Shown here: piece by piece, positions 51,717 to 60,600 of the stretch
Numbering within the stretch: the stretch's first letter is position 1
Layout: each line of letters begins with the position of its first letter
From: UBA2421 sp002343075
Lineage (GTDB): Bacteria > Planctomycetota > Phycisphaerae > Tepidisphaerales > Tepidisphaeraceae
Assembly: GCA_937982565.1 (NCBI GenBank)
Contig: CALJLN010000010.1
Span: 62,001-126,000, forward strand
DNA length: 64,000 bases
Direction of reading: 5' to 3'
The notes under the pieces: generated by a model
What the model was told of the DNA's origin: nothing
Database searches by the model: none
Seen by the model: only the letters and a program-made list of their open reading frames with translations
Position numbers and translations under genes: made by a program

Positions 51717-52060
51717 GCCAGTTTGCGCTGACTGATCGCCTTTACCTGACTCACATTCTCACATGCATCGACAACGTGCAGGAAGACCTCGCCGGCGGGC
51801 GCGACGCAATGCAAAACAGCAGGACGATTCGCGACTCGGTCATCAGAAATCTTCAGGTGATGACCGAATCGAGTCAGCGACTGTCCGACGCGATCAAAGA
51901 GACTGAGGCCGCGATCCCATGGAAACAAATCGCCGGCTTTCGGCATCGGTTGGTCCACGACTATTTCAATATCGACATTGGATTGATCTGGAGAGTGCAT
52001 AACGATCACCTACCTGACCTGAAGGCCGCCGCCCAGCGAATGCTCGGGGTAGTCGGCTAA
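51713..52060 (+). CDS. HepT-like ribonuclease toxin (HEPN domain)
   Basis: The 115-residue protein is a HEPN-family RNase. The catalytic motif R-x4-H-x-Y is intact: R77 HRLV H82 D Y84 (FRHRLVHDYF), with Y84 the expected AMPylation target in the known MntA/HepT pair. The N-terminal helices (LTDRLYLTHILTCIDNVQED) are typical. Since the Arg, His and Tyr are kept, the toxin is probably active and controlled by the MNT enzyme. Confidence 0.9.
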   Translation: MSQFALTDRLYLTHILTCIDNVQEDLAGGRDAMQNSRTIRDSVIRNLQVMTESSQRLSDAIKETEAAIPWKQIAGFRHRLVHDYFNIDIGLIWRVHNDHLPDLKAAAQRMLGVVG

Positions 52061-52068
52061 TCGGTTGG

Positions 52069-52812
52069 CTAATCTGTGCCAGGTCGGACTCCCGACGTAT
52101 CCGATGCTTCTCTCCTTTTCTCGACTGCAACAGTCAGTCCGGCTGGCGTGCTGTCATCGTCGCGCAGCCATAGGTCATAACACACCTCTTCGGCGTCAAT
52201 CTTCAGAATAAAGCTGGCGTGTGATGCGTCGTGCGGGTCGGGGGTCGCTGTGTAAACAGTAATCACCCGCTTCGCGCGATCGACACTCTCAAGGTCAGCA
52301 CGCCCGCCGACGAGCGGATCTGCCGAAACTCGACGCGACAGAAGTGAGGTCGGCCGGACCACCGTTGCGTGGATGGAAGGGGTGCTGCCAATCACTATAC
52401 AAGAAGCGTCTCGGGTAACAGATCGGACCCAGACGAAAGCATCGGTGCCGCCCGGCGAGGTCAACTGCGACGCCAGCACAGTACCGTAATGATCCTGCGG
52501 GGCCCTGTGACGATTCAGCAGGCGCTCCAGAGCAGGCGACTTCGTCGCAGCAGCCGGAAGTTCGGGGTTGTGGAACGGAAAATCCAGCCTCAGCGCTTCA
52601 GCACCTCCGGTGAGCACCGATTGCGCAAAGGCATCTCGCTCGCGCGCGATCTCAGTTGTCTGCCGGACAAGATGGGCCAACAACAAGACCAAGCCGGAGA
52701 TCAACGCGATGCCGATCGTCCACGTGCACACCCGGCGTGTGCCTGCCACCCAGTCGCGGGGACCGGCCACGCTGTAGTCTAGCACGCGAACATCTTTGGT
52801 CTGTAGCGTCAT
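52069..52812 (-). CDS. Single-pass membrane protein of unknown function
   Basis: A 247-residue protein with one membrane helix (about residues 28-47, TRRVCTWTIGIALISGLVLL) and a soluble C-terminal part (SFILKIDAEEVCYDLWLRDD near the end) that is probably extracytoplasmic. No family recognised. Either the GTG at 52821 or the ATG at 52812 could start it; GGAAG lies 2 and 11 bases upstream, so the start is unsure. It is convergent with hepT, and hisS follows on the same strand after 32 bp in the opposite direction of transcription order (hisS is upstream in the sequence but downstream in transcription). Confidence 0.6.
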   Translation of the reverse strand: MTLQTKDVRVLDYSVAGPRDWVAGTRRVCTWTIGIALISGLVLLLAHLVRQTTEIARERDAFAQSVLTGGAEALRLDFPFHNPELPAAATKSPALERLLNRHRAPQDHYGTVLASQLTSPGGTDAFVWVRSVTRDASCIVIGSTPSIHATVVRPTSLLSRRVSADPLVGGRADLESVDRAKRVITVYTATPDPHDASHASFILKIDAEEVCYDLWLRDDDSTPAGLTVAVEKRREASDTSGVRPGTD

Positions 52813-52852
52813 CTGATTCACGGCTTCCGGTTCATGAATCGAGCATTACACT

Positions 52853-54109
52853 CTAACGTAGTTTTTCAAAGACTTCGCTTCGTTCCACACTCACCTGCTC
52901 CTGCGTAACCATGTTCTTCAGATTCACAGTTCCGCCGGCCAGTTCGGCGTCGCCGACGATGATGCACCAGCTGGCGCCTTCGCGGTCGGCGCGTTTGAAT
53001 TGCTTATCGACCTTGCGACCGGCGAGGTCCATGTCTGATACGATGCCAGCGGCGCGGAGTTCCTGCAATAGCCGGACGTTTGCCGACCGCGCCGCATCGC
53101 CGTGGCTGATGAGCCAGACGAGCGGCTTTTTCTCGATGGGCAGCGCCACTCTTTGCGCGTCGAGTGCGATGAGCAACCGCTCCAGCCCGCTGCCGAATCC
53201 AACCCCCGGCGTGGGCTTGCCGCCGAGCTGTTCGACGAGATTGTCGTACCGTCCCCCGCCACCGATGGCGTTTTGAGAACCAAGCCCGCCCGCGGTGACT
53301 TCCCACAGTGTGTCGGTGTAGTAGTCAAAGCCCCGGACCAACGCGCCGTCGATTGTGAAACTCACTTGCGCCTGCTCCAGCAGACGGGCGACGGTTTCAA
53401 AGTGCTGTTTAGATTTTTCCGTCAACGATTCACTCGCCGGCGGCGCGCCTTTGCACGCTTCCACATCGCGCGGGTCCTTGCTGTCCAGAATGCGCAGCGG
53501 ATTGGTTTCGAGCCGTCGCTGCGATTCTTCACTCAGGCTCTCGCGCCGGGGCGAAAGGTGGTTCACGAGCAATTCGCGATATCGCAACTTGCTCTCGCGG
53601 TCGCCGAGGCTGTTGATGCGCAGCGCCAGGTCTTTCAGCCCGCAGCGCTGATAGAACGCCAGTTGCAGCAGAATGCACTCAACGTCCTGTTCAGGATTGG
53701 CCACCCCAAACGCCTCGACGCCGAACTGGTGGTGCTGGCGCAGCCGACCTTTTTGTGGCCGCTCGTACCGAAAATTGGGACCGAGATAAAAGACCTTCAC
53801 GATGCTGCCCGGATCATTAAGTAACTTGCTCTCGACTACCGCGCGGACGACGCCGGCCGTTTGTTCCGGGCGCAGCGTGATCGAGCGGCCGCCGCGGTCG
53901 GTGAAGGTGTAGGTTTCCTTGGTGACGATGTCGGTAGTCTCGCCCGCGCCGCGGTGGAAGAGTTCGGTGTGCTCGAGGATTGGGGTGCGTATTTCCTTAA
54001 AGTGATAGAGTGCCGAGGTCTCGCGCGCGGCGCGTTCGATCGCCTGCCACTTCGCCGCCTCGTCGGGAAGTGTGTCGGCGGTTCCGATGGGTGCGGTGAT
54101 GTCTGGCAT
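52853..54109 (-). CDS. hisS: Histidyl-tRNA synthetase
   Basis: HisRS charges tRNA-His. The 418-residue class II synthetase has motif 1 near the start (LYHFKEIRTPILEHTELFHR), motif 2 FRYERPQKGR at 113-122, the histidine-binding HisA motif LVRGFDYYTDTLWEV, motif 3 GVGFGSGLERL, and the C-terminal anticodon-binding domain (LRAAGIVSDMDLAGRKVDKQ). The start at ATG 54109 fits the family; an in-frame start at 54148 would add unconserved residues. The gap to tig upstream contains word repeats. Confidence 0.95.
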   Translation of the reverse strand: MPDITAPIGTADTLPDEAAKWQAIERAARETSALYHFKEIRTPILEHTELFHRGAGETTDIVTKETYTFTDRGGRSITLRPEQTAGVVRAVVESKLLNDPGSIVKVFYLGPNFRYERPQKGRLRQHHQFGVEAFGVANPEQDVECILLQLAFYQRCGLKDLALRINSLGDRESKLRYRELLVNHLSPRRESLSEESQRRLETNPLRILDSKDPRDVEACKGAPPASESLTEKSKQHFETVARLLEQAQVSFTIDGALVRGFDYYTDTLWEVTAGGLGSQNAIGGGGRYDNLVEQLGGKPTPGVGFGSGLERLLIALDAQRVALPIEKKPLVWLISHGDAARSANVRLLQELRAAGIVSDMDLAGRKVDKQFKRADREGASWCIIVGDAELAGGTVNLKNMVTQEQVSVERSEVFEKLR

Positions 54110-54114
54110 GATCA

Positions 54115-54285
54115 AAAACCGAATGGCGAAATCAGAAATCCGAATCAAACCTGAATGACGAGATTAGAATACCGGCCAAACCACATCCTGCGAAAGTCGA
54201 AACCCGAACGACTTTCGTCATTCGGGCTTCGGGATTGATTCAAGCTGCTGGTTTGGTCATTCGGGTTTCCCGAACAGCCGAGTCA
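54115..54285. repeat. CGAATGACGAA/TCATTCGGG-type word repeats with inverted arms
   Basis: The tig-hisS gap has AAACCGAATGGCGAAATCAG and CCTGAATGACGAGATTAG on the left, and GACTTTCGTCATTCGGGCTT and GGTTTGGTCATTCGGGTTTC on the right. The left words are imperfect complements of the right ones, so the whole gap could form a long imperfect hairpin. ACGACTTTCG is complementary to CGAAAGTCG(A) at about 54191-54200. Confidence 0.5.
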
Positions 54286-54287
54286 CC

Positions 54288-55652
54288 CTACTCAGCCTTC
54301 TTCGCCGTCACATCCACTTCGCTGATTTCTGCGGTTTCGAGAATCTTGTCGACCGCCTTCTGCTCGCGCATCTGAACATACATGTTCTGCAGCGTGCCGT
54401 CTTTGGCCATGCTCTGCTTGAGTTTTTCGGGGCGCTCGCCGCGCTGCGCTGCGATCATGGCAATTCGTCCATTCAACTCCCCTTCGTCCACATCCACGCC
54501 GAAATCATTGGCGATTTTCTGGAGGATGAAGAACAGTTTCAGCTCGCGTGCGGCTTCATCTTTCGCGCCCACCTGCAGTTTTTCCAGGTTGGCGCGAATG
54601 GTCTCTTCCGGCATGCCGCGCATCATCAGATCGACCGCCCGACGGTTGACCACCCGCTGGGCCTGTCGATCGCTCAGACGGCTGGGAATCTCGATCGTTG
54701 TACTGTCAAGTAGATATTTGTGAACCTGCTCGCGAAGCGCGCTCTGCACATCCATCTTGATGCGCTCTTCCATTTGTTCCCGAAGCGCGTCACGAAGCTG
54801 CTGCTGATTCTCGAATCCGAGGTCGGCCAGGAACTCATCGTTGATCTCGGCCAGCTCCAGCTTCTTGATGTCTTTCAGCGAAAACTCGATGTTCACTTCC
54901 TTGCCACGGATTTTTTCGCTCGGATGCGTCTCGGGCACAGCCACTTTCACGTCACGCTTTTCGCCAGCCTTCATGCCGGCGAGTTGTTTATCGAGGTCGG
55001 CAACATCAATCCCGCCGATACGACCCGGCCGGCTGACCACTTGCGCATCATGCTGGTGGCCGACCAACTCTCCGTCGAGCTTCACCTCGACATCAACTAC
55101 CAGATAATCTTTATCTTCCACCCCGCGGTCTTCCACGGGCACTAGCAGGCCCTGCTGTTCACGCAGGTTTTGCATCGCCTGATCGACGTTATCTTCGGTT
55201 ATGGCGATCGCCGGGCGGTTCACCTTCACCCCGGTAAGTTCCGGCAGATTCAGTTCCGGCTGCACCTCGACCTCGAAGCTGTACTTCAGGCCTTCGTTGT
55301 CTTTCAGTTCCAGCGATTTCGGGTCGGCAAACACCGGTTCACCAATCACCTGCAGGTTGTTCTTCTCCACGGCCTGCTCGTAGCTTTCGCCAATCAGGCT
55401 CCGGCGGACCTGCTCGCGGACGTCGGCGCTGAACTTCTTTTCCAACAGCTTCTGCGGCACATGCCCCGGGCGAAACCCTGGCACGGCGGCGGCGCCGCGC
55501 AGTTCCTTGAACTGCTCGGCCAGCTTGGCATCGATTCGCTCTTTGGGAATCTCCACCACTACTTTCTTGGTCGCCGGGCCGGCGTCTTCGATCTGAATGG
55601 GGTACTGAAACGCTTCGGTCTGTTCCGCAACGGCGGCTTGGTTCTCGGCCAT
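54288..55652 (-). CDS. tig: Trigger factor
   Basis: Trigger factor is the ribosome-bound chaperone and peptidyl-prolyl isomerase. The 454-residue protein has the ribosome-binding loop GFRPGHVP at 59-66, the FKBP-like PPIase domain (VEDRGVEDKDYLVVDVEVKL, FSLKDIKKLELAEINDEFLA), and the chaperone C-terminal domain (LREQMEERIKMDVQSALREQ, LKLFFILQKIANDFGVDVDE). The first residues before the domain (AENQAAVAEQTEAFQY) are an unusual short extension. Start ATG 55652. Confidence 0.94.
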   Translation of the reverse strand: MAENQAAVAEQTEAFQYPIQIEDAGPATKKVVVEIPKERIDAKLAEQFKELRGAAAVPGFRPGHVPQKLLEKKFSADVREQVRRSLIGESYEQAVEKNNLQVIGEPVFADPKSLELKDNEGLKYSFEVEVQPELNLPELTGVKVNRPAIAITEDNVDQAMQNLREQQGLLVPVEDRGVEDKDYLVVDVEVKLDGELVGHQHDAQVVSRPGRIGGIDVADLDKQLAGMKAGEKRDVKVAVPETHPSEKIRGKEVNIEFSLKDIKKLELAEINDEFLADLGFENQQQLRDALREQMEERIKMDVQSALREQVHKYLLDSTTIEIPSRLSDRQAQRVVNRRAVDLMMRGMPEETIRANLEKLQVGAKDEAARELKLFFILQKIANDFGVDVDEGELNGRIAMIAAQRGERPEKLKQSMAKDGTLQNMYVQMREQKAVDKILETAEISEVDVTAKKAE

Positions 55653-55795
55653 GGCAATCCTCTAACGTAAATGAGTGCGAACCGCGGCGATCCGGCGACT
55701 AATGCCCAATACGACGCGAGCCACGCAATTTAACGCCCCTTCGCCTCAAAATAAAGCCTGCACGACCGCCGGAGCGAAGTTTGATGACCAATGCG

Positions 55796-56317
55796 CTATT
55801 CTGCCGGGCCGGACGCAACCGGGCGCGCCGCGGCGGCACTCCTGGCCTGGTCGGATAGCAACTGGCTCCGAGCCATCACTCTTCCCGCCCCAAAGAGATG
55901 GAACACGCTTCGCGCCGCCCGGTAGCACGATTCGGTGCTTCGGCTATACAACTGCTCCTGCAAAAGATCGACCGCTCGAATGGCCATCGTGCGTAACCGT
56001 TCGGAGGCTTCGCCCCACATCTGGTTAACCCGGGCCGAAAGAGCGGCGCCGAACTCAGGATCGCACCGCCATCGGTAAAGCGTTTTCTGATCAATACTTA
56101 GGGCCTCGGCAACGCGATTGAGCGGCTGGCCCGCAGCGAGCAGTTCGATGGCGGCGCGCTGCTTTTCGGGTAGATATACGGGAAATTGCGTATTTTCAAA
56201 AATCGGGCATTTTCGGGCATCCTCGGGCACCCGGCCCGGGTCGGCCGGCGGGATGTCTTGCCGATCGGGGCCGGGAGTTTCCGGCTGGTCTTTCCGAAGT
56301 TCGATCCACTTACCCAT
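55796..56317 (-). CDS. HTH protein resembling phage terminase small subunits
   Basis: A 173-residue protein with a central HTH (PEKQRAAIELLAAGQPLNRV, then ALSIDQKTLYRWRCDPEFG, residues 50-90) of the homeodomain-like type seen in phBC6A51-family terminase small subunits, followed by a helical stretch (NQMWGEASERLRTMAIRAVD). The ATG at 56317 has a near-perfect Shine-Dalgarno (GAGGAGG, 6 bases upstream), and a consensus sigma-70 promoter lies about 110 bp upstream. No terminase large subunit or other phage gene is nearby, so it is probably a domesticated DNA-binding protein or regulator. Confidence 0.65.
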   Translation of the reverse strand: MGKWIELRKDQPETPGPDRQDIPPADPGRVPEDARKCPIFENTQFPVYLPEKQRAAIELLAAGQPLNRVAEALSIDQKTLYRWRCDPEFGAALSARVNQMWGEASERLRTMAIRAVDLLQEQLYSRSTESCYRAARSVFHLFGAGRVMARSQLLSDQARSAAAARPVASGPAE

Positions 56318-56653
56318 GACAACCTCCTCAGTTGGCTAAACCACCTCTTGTTCAAGAACCATTAAACATCCGACGCGCAAAACCGGGCCTTCTCGCGAAA
56401 AGAGCCGTCTCGGCAGGTCGGATATCCTAACAAAACCATAACAAGCTGCCCGCTCGTTGTCAACAGATTTTGTCAGGAACCGGCCACGCGCGGCGAGACA
56501 TTGGAGACAGGGCCAAACAGCCCGAATGGCGGCTGGATGGGTGAAAAGCGGAATAAGTGGGCGCGAACGGCCCGATAACGGCGACCGCCTGGCCGAATCG
56601 GCCCCCGCTAGATTAGATTGCGGCTTAGATTGAGCGCGAAGGCACGGGAACCC
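56318..56653. other. 336-bp intergenic region upstream of the terminase-like HTH gene
   Basis: Contains the Shine-Dalgarno and a good sigma-70 promoter of the HTH gene (minus strand) at 56435-56463. The remainder is GC-rich, with no protein-like reading frame and no further clear signal on either strand. The FHA gene ends at its right edge. Confidence 0.6.
56435..56463 (-). promoter_or_regulatory. Sigma-70-type promoter of the HTH gene
   Basis: On the minus strand TTGACA (56463 to 56458, perfect -35), a 17-base spacer, and TATGGT (56440 to 56435, 4 of 6 matches to -10). The predicted transcript would start near 56428, giving a leader of about 110 bases. Confidence 0.65.
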
Positions 56654-57250
56654 CTACCGACTGTCTTCCCTCTCGGCACGCTCGAGGTCGGCGGCGATAT
56701 CGTCGGCGATCGCGCTGTTGCTCAGCGCGTCGGCGGCGCCGGAATCGTTTGGACCGTCCAATATTCCCATGGGGTCAAACGTGTGGCTGCTTTCGGACGT
56801 GCCAACGTCCGAAATGGCTGTCGGGTCCATGCCGGGGGCGCTGCCGTCGGAGCCAGTAAACCCGACATCGTGCGACGCCGAATCATGTGAAGATGTATCA
56901 CCCGCAACGGCCACAACGTTGTCGGACGTGAAGGGTGTCATTTCATCGTCGCCGGGCACGCCGTCAAGCTGAACTACAAATACAACCGAGCCGATTTTTA
57001 TCGTATCGCCAGGGCTTAGGGATGCCCCCTGCACTCTCTGGCCATTGATATACGTGCCATTACTCGAACCCAAATCTTCGATCTTCAGCTCGTCGTCCTC
57101 GCGGATGATTTTGCAGTGCTTTCGCGAGATTTCGCCAAGCGGGATGCGCACGTCGCAATCTTCGCGCCGGCCGACGACGGTGGTCTGCTTGTGCAGCGAA
57201 AAGCTCCGTCGGGAGCCGTCGGTCTTAAACATCACAAGCACGACTTGCAT
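56654..57250 (-). CDS. FHA-domain protein
   Basis: A 198-residue protein with an N-terminal forkhead-associated domain, a phosphothreonine-binding module: VGRREDCDVRIPLGEISRKH (R28, S42, H45) and EDLGSSNGTYINGQRV (S63, N64, G65). The C-terminal 100 residues are acidic and low-complexity (for example GFTGSDGSAPGMDP). The start at 57250 has GAGGA 8-9 bases upstream; the in-frame start at 57436 would overlap the leader of the divergent gene. Partner kinase not seen in the window. Confidence 0.85.
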   Translation of the reverse strand: MQVVLVMFKTDGSRRSFSLHKQTTVVGRREDCDVRIPLGEISRKHCKIIREDDELKIEDLGSSNGTYINGQRVQGASLSPGDTIKIGSVVFVVQLDGVPGDDEMTPFTSDNVVAVAGDTSSHDSASHDVGFTGSDGSAPGMDPTAISDVGTSESSHTFDPMGILDGPNDSGAADALSNSAIADDIAADLERAEREDSR

Positions 57251-57673
57251 GCCAAAATCCTCGCAGGGCGACGTGGTAGTTCGCGACACTATAGAGAGTG
57301 GTCGGTTTGCCCGTTGTTCCAGAGGATACAAGGTGTTTTTTGATCGAGCAACATCAATCGCGTTTGACGTCGGATCGGACGTGCCCCGTACCCATTTGCC
57401 GCATCCTGAGTGGCGACAAGAGTTTATGGGACGCATCCGCGATGACCTGCGGCACGAAACTCCCCGGGATCGGCTGTACAGCCTCCGGGAAGCAGCCGGT
57501 AAAGCCGGTATCCCTGGCGCAAGCCGGTGCGGCTTTCCGCCGCATATTCGACGAAAGCCCGGGAATGTGAAAGAATATCAACCTGATACGAGACTTTAAC
57601 AGCAAGACATGCCGCGGGGTTGAAAGTCTGATGATGCTGACGCAACACCGGCAATTTGAAGTGGAGAGAATCT
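57251..57673. other. 423-bp divergent intergenic region with structured leader
   Basis: Holds the FHA promoter (a TATAGT -10-like element on the minus strand at 57288-57293) and the leader of the giant surface-protein gene on the plus strand, which includes a strongly folding segment at 57463-57564. No convincing protein-coding frame is found. The GTG start of the surface protein at 57674 has GGAGAG about 6 bases upstream. Confidence 0.55.
57463..57564 (+). promoter_or_regulatory. Structured 5' leader, possible riboswitch-like RNA
   Basis: CCCGGG at 57463-57468 can pair with CCCGGG at 57558-57563 to close about 100 bases. Inside are CGGGA (57486-57490) pairing with TCCCTG, CCGG-TAAAG-CCGG, and the perfect hairpin AAGCCG-GTG-CGGCTT (57521-57535), preceded by TGGCGCAAGCC. 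That last string is similar to the GACGCAAAGCC core of c-di-GMP-I (GEMM) riboswitches, but other conserved parts are not recognised, so a riboswitch is only a possibility. Confidence 0.35.
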
Positions 57674-60600
57674 GTGAGCAAGACGCTAGAACTTAGTCCT
57701 GCAGACCGCCTGAACCTGGCTTGGAAGCCGATCGTTGAAGACCTGGAAGCCCGAAAGCTGATGGGTGCCGACACGATTCAGGCGCTGCCGTTCCTCCTCG
57801 ACTTCAATTCCAATCGCGACGAACTGGTCGACAAAGACGGCCAGGGCACCGGCTTCACGCGCGTGCAGCTCAACTCCAACGCAGCCAACTCGTATCTACC
57901 CGGGTTGATCGATCTCGACACCACCGCGGGCGTGCTCAAGCTCACTACGACCGGCAATGCCACCGCCGGCGGCAACAGCGGCTCGGACAACTCGCTGGTC
58001 AACGCCCTCGAAACGCAGTTTGACGGCACCACGAGTGGCTTTGTCATTCAGTCGCGCCTTAAAGGCCCGCTGAGCTATCTCAACGACCCCTACGAACAAG
58101 GCGGCATCTATTTCGGGCCTGACCAGGACAACTACGTCAAGCTCGTGGCAATTCGCCAGCCGAGCGGCAATTTCCTCCAGTTCCGCGATGAGCAATCGAC
58201 CGCAACCGGCACCACCACCACATTGCCGGGTGGCAGCACCGCGCAAGAAGTGCCGATCGGCAGCTTCGGCAGCATCAACACACTCGATCTGCGCCTCGTC
58301 GGCGATGCCGCCAGCGGACGCGTCACGGCATTTTACAGCGTCAACGGCGGCGCGTTTGTGAAAGTGTCGGCAGAACTTACCCTCACCGGCACCAAGAAGG
58401 CGGCGTTTTTCAATAGCGCCTCGCGCGCCGGCATCATGGCGTTTCATAAGAACAACGTAGGGCCGATCACGGTCACCTTTGACAGCTTTCAGATCAGCGC
58501 AGGCACCTCAACCGCCGGCCGGCCGACCATCACCGGCACCCGTCCGGGCAACGGCGAGACCAACGTCAGCAGAGATGCGTTCGTCGCCGCTGACCTCAAC
58601 CTGCCCAACATCGGCGGCGGGGTCGATGCGTCGACGCTCACCTCAACCAACGTTCGCCTCATTCGTACCAGCGACGGCCAGCTCATCCCCGGAAGCATCG
58701 ATACCACCGGCGGCGGCGATGCAATCGTCTACCAGCCCTCGACCCCCCTCGCGGCCAACACCGGCTACACGTTTATCGTCACGGATGGCGTGCGCGATAC
58801 CACCGGCGCCGCGTTCATCCCGTTCACCAGCACCTTCACCACCGGCACAGCCGGCGGCGTGGTGGATAGCTCGGTCGCATTTGAACAGATTCAACTGCCC
58901 AACACCTTCGGCAACGCCTGGACCAGCGTGACAGAAGGGCCAGACGGCAAGCTCTACGGCACCACCATCGATGGCAAGATCGTCCGGTTCACCATCAATT
59001 CCGACGGCACCGTCGGCACCGGACAACTCATCAACACGATCATTAACCGCGAAGGCGGGCCGCGCATGACGCTGTCGATCGCCTTTGCGCCGAACAGCAC
59101 TGCAAGCAACCTGATCGCCTATGTCAGCCACGGGCAATACGCCGGCCTGCCCGGCCTCCCGCTGGCCAGCAACTTCACCGGAAAAATCACCAAGCTCACC
59201 GGTGCCAACCTGCAGACCGCGCAGGATGTAGTGGTCGGACTGCCGCGCAGTGTGAAGGATCACCAGAATTACCAGGCAGTCTTCGGTCCCAACGGCAGGC
59301 TTTACGTCAACGTGTCGAGCATGAGCGCCAAGGGCGCGCCCGACAATGCCTGGGGCCTGAAGGAAGAAGTGCTGCTCAGCGCCGCGATCCTTGAAATCGA
59401 TGTCAACGCAATCGGCACCGGCACGATCGACGTCAACAGCACGGGTGCCAATCCGTATAACCCGTTTGCCACCAATGCGCCGGTCAAGATCTACGCAGAA
59501 GGTCTACGCAGCGCCTACGACATCCTGTTTCATACCAACGGGAACATGTACAGCGCCACCAATGGCTCGGCGGCGGGCGGAAACACACCCGCCAAGCCCG
59601 GGGTCGCTGGCACGCAACTGACCAACGTCGCGACCCAGAACGATTACATGTTCCGCATTCAGCAGGGTAAGTATTACGGTCACCCCAACCCGCTCCGCGG
59701 CGATTACATCCTCGGCGGGGGCAACCCGACTTCCGGTGCAGATCCATTTGAGATCGAACCGACTCCCGAACGCCCGTCGGCGTATCCTGTCGGCACCCAG
59801 CCGGAAAGCAACTTCGGCGGGATCGCCTACAACTTCGGCAAGAATTACTCGCCCAACGGCATGATCGAGTACCGCGGCAATGCCTTCGGGGGCGCGCTCA
59901 ACGGCAAGATCCTGATCGTGCGCTACTCCGGTGGCGATGACATCCTGGTGATGACGCCCGGATCGAACGGCACCATTTCCGATGCCAAATCGGGCTTCCA
60001 GGGCTTTACGGGCTTTGTCGATCCGCTCGATATCACGCAGGCCTCGGGCACAGGGTTTCTCTACGTCGCCGAGTACGGCGGGCAGCGAATCACCCTGCTG
60101 CGCCCCATTACCCCCGGCGGCGGGGTGGCGGAGATCACCAACCGCGATCTGCGCTTTAACGATGTGACATCGACCTCGGCCACCACCACCGGCAACCGCT
60201 CGAAGGTCACCATCACCAACACCGGCACCGGCACGCTCACCATCAGCCAGGCCGTCTTCAGCGGCGCGAATGGGAACAACTTCTCCCTCACCGGCGGATC
60301 GACTGTTCCCCTTTCCATCGCCGCAGGGCAGACCGCAACGCTCAATATCGCCTTTACTGCTACCAGCACCGGCATTAAGACCGGCACGCTCACCCTCAGC
60401 ACCAATGACCCAAACCGCGCGCAGATTGCCATCTCGCTACGAGGCATCGGCACCAGCGGAGAAGGTGGAACCAACGAGCCGGCGCTGCAACGCGTGCTCG
60501 ATCTCTACTTCGGCACCAACACCATCCGCACCGGCGGCAGCGAAAGTGTGCTCGACTTCCCGCAGAACCCGTCTTCGCCCGATGAAGTCTCGCTGCAGAA

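Noticed and set aside
57354..57605. An 83-codon minus-strand frame in the leader of the giant surface protein
   Set aside because: Lies over the structured leader, lacks protein-like character and has no Shine-Dalgarno.
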